Of a stretch of 64,000 nucleotides of DNA, positions 21,071 to 30,287 are shown one piece after another; the first letter of the stretch is position 1; each line of letters starts with the position of its first letter. Origin of the DNA: an uncultured Pelagibacteraceae bacterium. GTDB lineage: Bacteria > Pseudomonadota > Alphaproteobacteria > Pelagibacterales > Pelagibacteraceae. The notes beneath the pieces were generated by a model, which searched no databases, was not told where the DNA came from, and saw only the letters and a program-made list of their open reading frames with translations. The translations under genes were made by a program, and so were the position numbers. Location of the stretch: the NCBI GenBank assembly GCA_902523895.1, contig CABZAZ010000003.1:1-64000 (forward strand), given 5' to 3'.

Positions 21071-21491
21071 AAATCAGTTCCTTTATTCTTTTATAAATAT
21101 TATTGTAAACTTCTTCTATTATTTCATCTTTTTTATTTAAGTCGTTTGTTTCATCAAGTAATTTGACAGGATCCTCTATATCCCAATGAATTATCTGATC
21201 TTTATTTGGCCAAATAGGACAGACTTCGTTATTGGCATTATTACAAACTGTAATCACATAATCCATTTTAATTTGACCATTAATAAACTCATTAAAATTT
21301 TTAGATCTATAATTTGAAAGATCATAATGTTTTGACAATAAATAATTCTTCACATCCTCATTAATTTTTCCTGTTGGATTACTCCCAGCACTAAAACCTT
21401 TATACTTATCGTCATACTCGTTGTTTATTATACTTTCAGCAATAATACTTCTTGCTGAATTACCTGTGCATACAAACAAAATATTCTTCAT
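21060..21491 (-). CDS. arsC: Arsenate reductase (low-molecular-weight PTPase-type ArsC)
   Basis: CTGNSARSIIAE P-loop; CNNANNEVCPIWP Cys pair and HWDIEDP motif. Confidence 0.87.
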   Translation of the reverse strand: MKNILFVCTGNSARSIIAESIINNEYDDKYKGFSAGSNPTGKINEDVKNYLLSKHYDLSNYRSKNFNEFINGQIKMDYVITVCNNANNEVCPIWPNKDQIIHWDIEDPVKLLDETNDLNKKDEIIEEVYNNIYKRIKELIYEK

Positions 21492-21713
21492 TTAAAAAAT
21501 AATCTTATAAATTCCAATAACAAATAATGGAATTTGTAATCCAAAGTTAGTGAGTATCGCCTTATCTTTGCTAACAAATCCAGCGATAGTCCATCCAATA
21601 ACTCCTAATCCATGAAAATATATATTTAAAGGATATATATTTAAGTTTGTAAGAAGTATTCCTACTAAAACTAAAAAAGTACTGATCCACTTTAGATATT
21701 TTTTTATAAACAT
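21492..21713 (-). CDS. Small membrane protein, first gene of the ars/aqp operon
   Basis: 73 aa, two to three TM segments; AGAAGGAGA RBS; directly abuts arsC. Confidence 0.72.
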   Translation of the reverse strand: MFIKKYLKWISTFLVLVGILLTNLNIYPLNIYFHGLGVIGWTIAGFVSKDKAILTNFGLQIPLFVIGIYKIIF

Positions 21714-21733
21714 ATTTTCTCCTTCTTATTAAT

Positions 21734-21762
21734 TATTACATTAATGTTACAAATTTATTAAG
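21734..21762 (-). promoter_or_regulatory. Putative Pho box of the ars/aqp/nudix operon
   Basis: Minus strand CTTAATA-AATT-TGTAACA-TTAA-TGTAATA, three 11-bp-phased repeats closely matching the pstS box. Confidence 0.5.
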
Positions 21763-21773
21763 ATGTAACAGTA

Positions 21774-22112
21774 TTAGAGAAAATTTGTTATATATTTATG
21801 AATAAAGAAACCAACAACTAAAAATCCTAAGCCTGTGCCATAAATTAGGAAGAAATTCATATTAAATGATTTTGCAAAAAAGAAGGGTAAAAAAAATAAA
21901 TAACTCACAGGTACCGCTACTAGTATGCTCTTAGTAAAAAGAATTGTTTTTTCTATATCATTATGCTCATAATAGGAAAAAGCTATAGCTATGAGTGATA
22001 CAAGAGGTAAGGCGATAATAAAACCTGCAAGTTTTGGATTTTGACCCGAAAGCCAACTAGCAAAGGCAATTATAATTGCAGCAAGAACAATCTTTAAGGT
22101 AAAAAATATCAT
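21774..22112 (-). CDS. Hypothetical membrane protein (possibly DUF3147-like)
   Basis: 112 aa, about 4 TM helices. Confidence 0.7.
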   Translation of the reverse strand: MIFFTLKIVLAAIIIAFASWLSGQNPKLAGFIIALPLVSLIAIAFSYYEHNDIEKTILFTKSILVAVPVSYLFFLPFFFAKSFNMNFFLIYGTGLGFLVVGFFIHKYITNFL

Positions 22113-22161
22113 TAATGATTTAATTTTATTAAAAAAATATCATTAATGATATGATTTTATT
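22101..22161. repeat. Imperfect tandem direct repeat (about 31 bp x 2), each containing ATCATTAATGAT
   Basis: AAAAAATATCATTAATGATTTAATTTTATT and AAAAAAATATCATTAATGATATGATTTTATTT; palindromes at 22108-22119 and 22139-22150. Confidence 0.7.
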
Positions 22162-22564
22162 TAAGTGTGCATTTTTTGCATAAACCAAAAAACTCAAGAT
22201 TATATTTACTGTATTTCATACCATCTTTGTCTTTAAAGTTTGCTAAGTATTTTGAAAGACCTGCGCTACTTATTTCTGTTACTTTTTCACAAATCTCACA
22301 GATTGAAAACGCAGTAGCTTTAGCCACCTGACAACTTGAATTATGACATGCAATAAAGGCATTTCTACTTTCAATTTTATGAATTTTACCTATTTCAACT
22401 AACTTATCTAATGCTCGATAAACTTGCAGAGGAGCTTTAATACCTTTTTTTTGAACATTATAGAGTATTGAGTAGGCCTTAAGTGGCTGAGATGATTTAT
22501 CAATTAAATCAAAAATAATTTTCTGATTTTTGGTGAGATTATGTTCTTTGTGCATTTTATTCAT
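22157..22564 (-). CDS. zur: Fur-family transcriptional regulator, probable Zur
   Basis: Fur-family fold with CEIC and CKKC Cys pairs; downstream of znuCB. Confidence 0.85.
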   Translation of the reverse strand: MNKMHKEHNLTKNQKIIFDLIDKSSQPLKAYSILYNVQKKGIKAPLQVYRALDKLVEIGKIHKIESRNAFIACHNSSCQVAKATAFSICEICEKVTEISSAGLSKYLANFKDKDGMKYSKYNLEFFGLCKKCTLK

Positions 22565-22579
22565 TTTACTGATTCCTCA

Positions 22580-23383
22580 TTAGTTTTTCAATTTAATTGA
22601 TTGTTTGATATTAAATAATGAAAGTATGAACAAAAATAATGCTGCCGTTATAATTGATGGACCCGAGGAGGTATTAAATTCCAAGGATGTAAATAATCCT
22701 AAAATTACTGACAGAAGACCTCCAATGATTGAATAGATAACCATTCTTTGTGGACTAGACGAAATATTTCTAGCCATTGCAGCTGGTATGATTAGCATTC
22801 CTGTTATTAATAACAAACCAACCATTTTAATTGATATAGCAATAATTGCAGCCATCAATATTGTGAATATTGCTTTTGCTCTATCAGGATTTAAACCTTC
22901 TGCTTCAGCTAACTCATAGTTTACTGTGGATGCGAATAAAGGTTTCCAAATTAATTTTAAAATTAACAGAATTATTGCTCCTCCAACCCATATTATTAAT
23001 AGATCATCAACTGTAACAGCTAATATATCTCCAAATAATAATCCCATAATGTCAAATCTGATAAATGTTAAGAAACCAATAACAACAAGTCCTACGGCTA
23101 AAGATGAGTGAGCTAAAAGCCCTAATAATGCATCTCCTGGAAGATTAGTTCTTTTTTGAAGTTGTATTAATGTTAAAGCAATTAAAGATGAGATTATAAA
23201 TACAGATAACGCAATATTAAATTCCATTGTAAATGCTAATGTTACTCCCAATAAAGCCGAGTGGGCCAACGTATCACCAAAATAAGATAATCTTCTCCAA
23301 ATTACAAAACAACCAAGAGGCCCTGTAACGAAAGCAACTCCAATTCCAGCAACCAATGCTCTTATAAAAAAATCGTCGAACAT
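22580..23383 (-). CDS. znuB: Zinc ABC transporter permease
   Basis: ABC-3 permease: GPLGCFVIWRRLSYFGDTLAHSALLGV. Confidence 0.93.
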   Translation of the reverse strand: MFDDFFIRALVAGIGVAFVTGPLGCFVIWRRLSYFGDTLAHSALLGVTLAFTMEFNIALSVFIISSLIALTLIQLQKRTNLPGDALLGLLAHSSLAVGLVVIGFLTFIRFDIMGLLFGDILAVTVDDLLIIWVGGAIILLILKLIWKPLFASTVNYELAEAEGLNPDRAKAIFTILMAAIIAISIKMVGLLLITGMLIIPAAMARNISSSPQRMVIYSIIGGLLSVILGLFTSLEFNTSSGPSIITAALFLFILSLFNIKQSIKLKN

Positions 23384-24130
23384 TTAATTTTTCTTAATTT
23401 TACCCTCATCAGTATGAATATGATCATGTCTATGTTCATATCTTGATAATATCTGTGAAGCTTGTTCACCAAACAAAGCCTTATATTCATTATTTTTTGC
23501 GACATCCATGGGTGTCCCTGAGCAGCATACATGACCATTTAAGCAAACAACATGGTCTGTAGCACTCATTACAGTATGTAAATCATGAGAAATTAATAAG
23601 ATACCACAATTCAATTCATCAGAAATTCTCTTTATAAGTTCATATAAAGCTATCTCACCTGTAAAATCTACACCTTGAACTGGCTCATCAAGAACTAACA
23701 ATTCTGGTTTTTTTGAAATAGCTCTTGCTAGCAATACTCTTTGAAACTCACCACCCGATAAATCACCTAAATTTTTATCTTTTAAATGAATAACACCAGT
23801 TAATGATAGTGCCTCATCAATTATTTCATTTTTTAAACTTTCAGTTAATACCATAAAATCATTGACCCTAAGTGGTAAAGTCCAATCAATTGAAATTTTT
23901 TGTGGAACATAACCAATTTTATTTGTGTATTTTTCTACTTCTCCCTCAATTTTTTTATAAATTCCTAAAGCAATTTTAGCCGTTGTACTTTTTCCTGATC
24001 CATTAGGTCCTATTAAAGTAACTATTTTACCTTTTTCAACTTGAAGGGAAACTCCTTGAACGAGCCATTTATCGTTTATTTTAAAACCAGCGTCTTTTAA
24101 TTTGACCAATATATTTTGATTAGCATTCAT
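23384..24130 (-). CDS. znuC: Zinc ABC transporter ATPase
   Basis: GPNGSGKST, LSGGEFQRVLLARA, VLDEPVQGVD; C-terminal His-rich tail. Confidence 0.93.
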   Translation of the reverse strand: MNANQNILVKLKDAGFKINDKWLVQGVSLQVEKGKIVTLIGPNGSGKSTTAKIALGIYKKIEGEVEKYTNKIGYVPQKISIDWTLPLRVNDFMVLTESLKNEIIDEALSLTGVIHLKDKNLGDLSGGEFQRVLLARAISKKPELLVLDEPVQGVDFTGEIALYELIKRISDELNCGILLISHDLHTVMSATDHVVCLNGHVCCSGTPMDVAKNNEYKALFGEQASQILSRYEHRHDHIHTDEGKIKKN

Positions 24131-24150
24131 TATATCACTTGACTTATAAA

Positions 24151-24183
24151 CGTTATATTATTACATAGTGTTATATTATAACA
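24151..24183. promoter_or_regulatory. Tandem Zur-type boxes between znuC and znuA
   Basis: Perfect palindrome TGTTATA-T-TATAACA at 24169-24183; 13/15 copy CGTTATATTATTACA at 24151-24165. Confidence 0.75.
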
Positions 24184-24200
24184 ACTAAAAAAATTAAACT

Positions 24201-25265
24201 ATGAAAACTATTAAAAAAATCCCATTATTAATATCACTTTTATCATTCCTAACAATTTTTTCACCTGTTAATGCTGAAGTTAAGGTAGTAGCTTCAATAA
24301 AACCAATTCATTCACTCGCAAGTTATTTGATGGACGGTATTGGTAAACCAGATTTAATAGTTGATGGCTACGCATCACCTCATGGATTTGCACTTAAACC
24401 ATCGCATGCAAAAATGATCCAAAATGCAGATATTATTTTTTGGGTAGGTGAAGACATAGAAAGTTTTTTAGAAAAACCATTAAAATCTATTGCAAAAAAA
24501 GCTGAAAAAATTGAATTAATGGAAATTAAAGGGATAACCAAACTTAAGTTTAGAGAAAGAAATATTTTTGAAGATCATGACGATCATGGTCATAAAGAGG
24601 ATGATCATGATGATCATGCTAAAAAAGAAGACGATCATGATGACCACGATCATGATAAAAAAGAGAAAGAACATGGTCATGACGAACATGATCATGACAA
24701 AGAAAGTCATAAAGAAGACGACCATGATGATCACGGCCATGGACATGAAGGACATGCTCATGGTGAGTACGATCCGCACATTTGGTTAGATCCAATGAAT
24801 GCAAAAGTTATTTTAAGCGAAATGGCAGAGCACTTGATTGAGAATGATCCAAAAAATACTGACAAATATAAAGAAAATTTAAAAAAAGCACATAAAGATT
24901 TAGATAAGTTAACTAAGAAAGTAAAATCTGAATTAAATAAAGATTTTAAATCAATAGTATTCCATGATGCGTATCAATATTTTGAAGAGAGATTTGGTGT
25001 TAATATTTTAGGCGCGTTTACAGTAAATACAGATGTTATGCCCGGTGCTGAGCAATTGGCTGAAATTAGAGAAGTAATTGAGCATGATAAAGTAAGCTGT
25101 ATATTTTCAGAGCCACAGTTTAACCCTGATATTATTAAGGCTGTAGCAAAAGATACTAACGTTGCAACAGGCGTAATTGATCCATTAGGGGCAACACTTA
25201 ACCCTGGCAAAGATCTATACTTCGATTTAATTGGCAATATGTCTAAATCTTTTAAAGGCTGTTAA
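24201..25265 (+). CDS. znuA: Zinc ABC transporter substrate-binding protein with long His/Asp-rich loop
   Basis: Signal peptide; SIKPIHSLASYLM, HAHGEYDPHIWLDPMNAK; His-rich insert approx. residues 124-190. Confidence 0.93.
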   Translation: MKTIKKIPLLISLLSFLTIFSPVNAEVKVVASIKPIHSLASYLMDGIGKPDLIVDGYASPHGFALKPSHAKMIQNADIIFWVGEDIESFLEKPLKSIAKKAEKIELMEIKGITKLKFRERNIFEDHDDHGHKEDDHDDHAKKEDDHDDHDHDKKEKEHGHDEHDHDKESHKEDDHDDHGHGHEGHAHGEYDPHIWLDPMNAKVILSEMAEHLIENDPKNTDKYKENLKKAHKDLDKLTKKVKSELNKDFKSIVFHDAYQYFEERFGVNILGAFTVNTDVMPGAEQLAEIREVIEHDKVSCIFSEPQFNPDIIKAVAKDTNVATGVIDPLGATLNPGKDLYFDLIGNMSKSFKGC

Positions 25266-25307
25266 ATAAAAATTGATCTTTAACCATTAATAATATCTAA
25301 TATTGGG

Positions 25308-26306
25308 ATGAGTACCGTTTCCCTCACATTAGATGAAATTTTTGATTTAGCTAAAAAGACTTTACTAGCTAATGGCTGTGATGATGAAACAGCATCTATT
25401 CTCTCTGATTTAATAAGAAATGCTGAAAGAGATGGATCTTTATCTCATGGTTTGTTTAGGTTGCCTGCATATGTGAGTGGTTTAAAAAGTGGAAAAATTA
25501 ATGGTAAAGGAAAACCTGAAGTAAAAAAAATTTCAGCATCAGTAATAAAAGTTCAAGGGAATAATTGTTTAGCCCCTGTAGTTTTAAATAAAGGATTACC
25601 TGAATTAGCAAAAGCTGCAAAAGAAAATGGAGTGGCCGTACTTGCTATAAATAATTCTCATCATATGGCTGCGATGTGGCCGGAGACTGAAAAATTAGCA
25701 GAAGAAGGTTTAGTTGCCTTTGCTTGCACATCCTACAAGCCTGCTGTAGCACCCGCTGGGGCTATTAAACCCTTGTTTGGAACAAATCCAATTTCTTTTG
25801 CATGGCCACGACCAGGAAAAACTCCTGTAGTTTACGATATGGCAACTGCATCAATGGCCATGGGTGAAGTTCAAGTTGCTAAAAGAGAAGGGCATAAAGT
25901 TCCACTTGGAACTGGTTTAACTAAGGATGGCAAAGAGACAACTGACCCAGGTGCAATAGCTGATGGAGGTGTATTACTTCCTTTTGGGGGATATAAAGGT
26001 TCTGCTATAGCAATGATGGTAGAACTAATGGCTGGCGCATTAGTTGGTGATAATTTTAGTTTTGAGACAGCTGCAAAAGATAAGAATGACGGCGGACCTC
26101 CCAGTGGCGGAGAATTTATTCTCGCAATCTCACCTGATAAAACCTCTGGGACCGATTGGCAGAAACATGCTGATGAATTTTTTAATAAAATGAAATCGTT
26201 CGAGGGAGTTAGACTTCCAGGGGAAAGAAGACATAAAAATAGATTAAATAAGGGCCCTCGAAATATTAACGAAGAGCTGTTTAATAAAATAAAATCTTTA
26301 AGCTAA
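25308..26306 (+). CDS. Ldh2-family NAD(P)-dependent malate/lactate-type dehydrogenase
   Basis: NNSHHMAAMWPETEKLAEEGL, FGTNPISFAWP, LPFGGYKGSAIAMMVE motifs. Confidence 0.87.
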   Translation: MSTVSLTLDEIFDLAKKTLLANGCDDETASILSDLIRNAERDGSLSHGLFRLPAYVSGLKSGKINGKGKPEVKKISASVIKVQGNNCLAPVVLNKGLPELAKAAKENGVAVLAINNSHHMAAMWPETEKLAEEGLVAFACTSYKPAVAPAGAIKPLFGTNPISFAWPRPGKTPVVYDMATASMAMGEVQVAKREGHKVPLGTGLTKDGKETTDPGAIADGGVLLPFGGYKGSAIAMMVELMAGALVGDNFSFETAAKDKNDGGPPSGGEFILAISPDKTSGTDWQKHADEFFNKMKSFEGVRLPGERRHKNRLNKGPRNINEELFNKIKSLS

Positions 26307-27074
26307 AGTAATTTCTATTGGGGTATGGTCTGAAGGTTTTTCACGGCCTCTTGGATCTTTATTAATATTAATACTTTTAACTTGGTCTATTAAAGAATTT
26401 GAAACCAAAAAGTGATCAATTCTCATTCCATTGTTCTTTTGCCATGCACCTCTCATATAATCCCAAAAAGTATATCCTTCTTTAGTTTCATTAAAATGTC
26501 TATAAACATCATTAAATCCTAGATTAATCATTTCTCTTAATTTTTTTCTTATTTCTAATCTAAATAGAGCATCATCTTCAAAGCTTTTTGGATTATAGAC
26601 ATCCTCAGCTGCAGGAATAATATTAAAATCACCACCAAGAATTATATTTTGATTTTTTTTGGTTAAAGCTTTTAATTGTTTAATTAAATCATCAAGCCAT
26701 TTTTTTTTGTAATCATATTTTTCAGTATCAACAGGATTACCATTTGGTGTATAGATATTGATTAACTGAATATTTTTCTTTTTGTGTTCAAGTTCAGCTG
26801 AGATTATTCTTGATTGTTTTAGTTTATCTTTGATTAAGTCTGTTTTAACATTTTTTAATTTTCCTTTTGAAATAATAGCAACACCATTGTAACTTTTTTG
26901 ACCAAATACATGACTTTCATAGTCCATTGAGGAAAAATCATCATAAGGAAAGTTTACATCCTCAGTTTTAATTTCTTGCATCATCACAACATCAGGTTTG
27001 TATTTTAGTAGATAACTTTTGATATTTTCAATACGTGCTCGCACAGAATTTACATTCCACGAGGAAATAATCAT
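26298..27074 (-). CDS. xth: Exodeoxyribonuclease III
   Basis: SWNVNSVRARI, MMQEIKTED, GGDFNIIP, RIDHFLVS, SDHTPIEI; start revised to 27074. Confidence 0.92.
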   Translation of the reverse strand: MIISSWNVNSVRARIENIKSYLLKYKPDVVMMQEIKTEDVNFPYDDFSSMDYESHVFGQKSYNGVAIISKGKLKNVKTDLIKDKLKQSRIISAELEHKKKNIQLINIYTPNGNPVDTEKYDYKKKWLDDLIKQLKALTKKNQNIILGGDFNIIPAAEDVYNPKSFEDDALFRLEIRKKLREMINLGFNDVYRHFNETKEGYTFWDYMRGAWQKNNGMRIDHFLVSNSLIDQVKSININKDPRGREKPSDHTPIEITLA

Positions 27075-27391
27075 TAAAGAGAAAACGAAACACCACAACC
27101 ACAAGAAGATTTGGTTTGCGGATTAGTTATTTTGAATTGTTCACCAATTAATTCAGAAACATAGTCTATTTCTGATCCTTTTAATAAATCTGCAGAGGTT
27201 TTATCTATCAATATATTTTCATAATTTAAATCATCGGCTGCTTTTTCTTTGTCAAAAGTAAATTCATATTGGAAGCCTGAGCAACCACCACCTTTGATAG
27301 CGATTCTAAAAAACGACCCTTTGTCTTTTTTAGACAGCAAAACATTGATCTGTTTTAGAGCCTTATCAGTAAATTTAATTTCTTTAATCAT
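27074..27391 (-). CDS. Iron-sulfur cluster insertion protein (HesB/IscA/ErpA family)
   Basis: GGGCSGFQY and CGCG cysteine motifs. Confidence 0.9.
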   Translation of the reverse strand: MIKEIKFTDKALKQINVLLSKKDKGSFFRIAIKGGGCSGFQYEFTFDKEKAADDLNYENILIDKTSADLLKGSEIDYVSELIGEQFKITNPQTKSSCGCGVSFSL

Positions 27392-27441
27392 TATTGATCA
27401 CTGGTATTACTAATATAATACTTAAATTTTAATTTTAAAGG

Positions 27442-28560
27442 ATGAAAAAATACTCAAAGATTGCTCTTACTAAAAGCAAAGGAAGAATATTCAAAGAATC
27501 TGTATCAAAATATAGATCGCCATTTCAAAGAGATAGAGATCGAATAGTTCACAGCGCCTCATTTCGAAGGCTCAAACACAAGACACAAGTATTTGTAAAC
27601 ACAGAAGGTGATCATTACAGAACAAGATTAACCCATTCAATGGAAGTTGCTCAAATTGCGCGATCTATTGCAAGATATCTTGAATTGAATGAAGATCTAG
27701 CTGAAACCTTAAGTTTGGCACATGATTTGGGCCACCCACCTTTTGGTCATGCTGGCGAGGACTCTCTTAATGAATGTATGGAAGATTATGGAGGCTTTGA
27801 TCATAATTTACAAACTCTTCGTGTGGTTATGTTTTTGGAGAATAAATATTTTAAGTATAGTGGATTAAATCTTTCAATTGAAACCTTAGAGGGATTGCTT
27901 AAGCATAATGGTCCTGTTTATGAATTAGATTTAGTTGACAGTCTTATTGGGGTAAAAAAATTCAATCATAAGATTAATTTTGAGACTTATCCATCATTAG
28001 AGGCTCAAGTTTCAGCTATTTCAGATGATATAGCTTATAACAATCATGATATTCAAGATGGTATAAATGCAAATTTATTTAAACTAGAGGAGTTAATTGA
28101 AATTAACTTTTTTAAAGATATTTATAAAAAATATAAAAAAAAGATAAACAAACATAACTATAAAATTGCAACATATCAGATTATAAGAGATTCTATTGAT
28201 CAAATGATTAGAGATTTAATTAAAAATACCAAAACTAATTTGAAGATTAATAAAATAAAAAATTATAAAGATATTACTAAAGCAAATTTAACAATGGTAG
28301 ATTTTTCTGAAAAAGTCAAAGATTCTGTGGATGAAATAAGATTTTTTTTAAAAACAAAGATGTATAATAATAATGCAGTTCTGAAAAAAAACGATAATGG
28401 CAAATTAATAATTAAAAAACTGTTTAATAAAATACAAAAAAACCCTAAAAAATTTATTTCAAAAGATCATCTCTCAAAGAATAAATATAGAGCAATTTCA
28501 GATTTTATATCAGGAATGACAGACAGATATGCAATCAACCTTCACAAAAATTTTAAATGA
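27442..28560 (+). CDS. dgt: dGTPase-like deoxynucleotide triphosphohydrolase
   Basis: HD domain: FRRLKHKTQVF, RTRLTHSMEVAQIAR, AHDLGHPPFGHAGE. Confidence 0.92.
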   Translation: MKKYSKIALTKSKGRIFKESVSKYRSPFQRDRDRIVHSASFRRLKHKTQVFVNTEGDHYRTRLTHSMEVAQIARSIARYLELNEDLAETLSLAHDLGHPPFGHAGEDSLNECMEDYGGFDHNLQTLRVVMFLENKYFKYSGLNLSIETLEGLLKHNGPVYELDLVDSLIGVKKFNHKINFETYPSLEAQVSAISDDIAYNNHDIQDGINANLFKLEELIEINFFKDIYKKYKKKINKHNYKIATYQIIRDSIDQMIRDLIKNTKTNLKINKIKNYKDITKANLTMVDFSEKVKDSVDEIRFFLKTKMYNNNAVLKKNDNGKLIIKKLFNKIQKNPKKFISKDHLSKNKYRAISDFISGMTDRYAINLHKNFK

Positions 28561-30287
28561 ATATTTTTGAACAGTATTTAGATAAAATAAAAGAAATCCT
28601 TTCAACACTATCTTCAAATGGAGATTTAATTTTACCAGATTCACTAAACGGGATAACTGCTGAAATTCCACCTTCAAAATTTGATAGTGATATTTCTACT
28701 AACGTAGCCATGGTCCTTTCTAAGATTAATAATAAATCTCCATCAGATCTGGCTTCAATTTTGGCAGAAAAAATCAAAAAAGAAGATAAATTTATTGAAG
28801 AGATATCAGTTGTAAAACCTGGTTTTATCAACATTAAATTTAAACCTATTTTTTGGACAAATTTTATTAAAGAGGTGATTAAAAATTCTAAATCTTTTGG
28901 AACAAATAAAAATATAAAAAGAAATTACCTAATAGAATTTGTATCTGCTAATCCAACAGGCCCTTTACATGTTGGCCATTGTAGAGGAGCAATATTAGGT
29001 GATGTGATGGCTAATCTTTTATTATTTAATAATAATAAAGTTACAAAAGAGTATTATATAAACGACTACGGTAATCAGATTATAAATTTTACAAAGTCAG
29101 TTTATTATAGAATAAGAGAGATTTCTTTTAATGAACCTTTTCCAATAGATAATGAAGATTTATATCCTGGAGACTATTTAATTGACTTTGCTCAAAACAT
29201 TTTAAACTCAAATAAAAATATTGATTTTAATAATTTTGACAAAATATCTCAAGAATTGACTTCTTTAGCTATTAACGAGGCATTAAAGTTAATCAAAAGT
29301 AATCTTAAAAGTCTTGGTATTAATCATGATAACTTTGTCAGTGAAAAGAAAATAGTTGAAAATCAAGAAGTGGAAAAAGTTGTTGAATTTCTTCAAAAAA
29401 ACAAATTTGTTTATAAAGGAAAAATAAAGGCACCGGCAGGTGAAGATGATAGTAATTGGGTTGAGCGTGAGCAGTTGCTTTTTCGATCGACTGATTTTGG
29501 AGATGACAAAGATAGAGCATTGCAAAAATCTGATGGCGCTTGGACTTATTTTGCAAGTGATGTTGCATACCACAAAAATAAATTAGACAGAAAATTTGAT
29601 AGGCTTATTAATATTTTAGGCGCAGATCATGCTGGTTATATAAAAAGAATTTTATCATCTGTTGAAGCTTTATCAAACTCTAAAGATAGATTAATTTGTA
29701 AAGTTAGCCAACTTGTTAAACTTATTAAAGATAAGAAACCCTTTAAAATGTCTAAAAGAAAAGGGGACTATATAACTATAGATGATTTAATTAATGAGGT
29801 AGGAAAAGATGCAACAAGATTTATAATGCTAAATCGAAGTAGTGATGTTGAACTCGATTTTGATTTTGATAACGTTGTAGAAAAATCAAAAGATAACCCC
29901 CTTTATTACGTTCAATACTGTTATGCAAGAATATGTTCAGTATATAGACATCTTGATAAAGATTTAAATTCAGATCTAGATATTACTAAATACGATTTTG
30001 AATATTCCAAAGATGAAATAAAAATCTTAAAAAAATTATCTGAATGGCCCAAGTGTATTGATGTATCTTGTAATAAACTTGAGCCGCATAGAATACCGAC
30101 TTATTTATATGAATTGGCCTCTTTATTTCATTCATATTGGAATTTAGGTAAGGAAAATCCAGACAAAAGATTTATTAATGATCAAAAAAAGATAACAGAT
30201 GATAAATTGATTTTTCTTAAGGCTATTTCCAATGTAGTAAAATCTGGAATGAATATAGTTGGCGTATCTACACCAGATAAAATGTGA
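28557..30287 (+). CDS. argS: Arginine--tRNA ligase
   Basis: FVSANPTGPLHVGHCRGAILGD; KMSKRKGDYITIDDL; DALR domain. Confidence 0.97.
   Translation: MNIFEQYLDKIKEILSTLSSNGDLILPDSLNGITAEIPPSKFDSDISTNVAMVLSKINNKSPSDLASILAEKIKKEDKFIEEISVVKPGFINIKFKPIFWTNFIKEVIKNSKSFGTNKNIKRNYLIEFVSANPTGPLHVGHCRGAILGDVMANLLLFNNNKVTKEYYINDYGNQIINFTKSVYYRIREISFNEPFPIDNEDLYPGDYLIDFAQNILNSNKNIDFNNFDKISQELTSLAINEALKLIKSNLKSLGINHDNFVSEKKIVENQEVEKVVEFLQKNKFVYKGKIKAPAGEDDSNWVEREQLLFRSTDFGDDKDRALQKSDGAWTYFASDVAYHKNKLDRKFDRLINILGADHAGYIKRILSSVEALSNSKDRLICKVSQLVKLIKDKKPFKMSKRKGDYITIDDLINEVGKDATRFIMLNRSSDVELDFDFDNVVEKSKDNPLYYVQYCYARICSVYRHLDKDLNSDLDITKYDFEYSKDEIKILKKLSEWPKCIDVSCNKLEPHRIPTYLYELASLFHSYWNLGKENPDKRFINDQKKITDDKLIFLKAISNVVKSGMNIVGVSTPDKM

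Noticed and set aside
22926-23111. Plus-strand 61-aa ORF inside znuB
   Set aside because: No RBS or motif; shadow of znuB.
24570-24775. CRISPR-like or tandem DNA repeat
   Set aside because: Periodicity is explained by the coding GAT/CAT-rich His/Asp loop of znuA; no spacer structure. No CRISPR array seen elsewhere either.
24516-24804. Three extra ORFs (24516..24779 -, 24568..24789 +, 24619..24804 -)
   Set aside because: Out-of-frame readings of the znuA His-rich repeat; Met/Ile-rich or His-rich low complexity with no independent signals.
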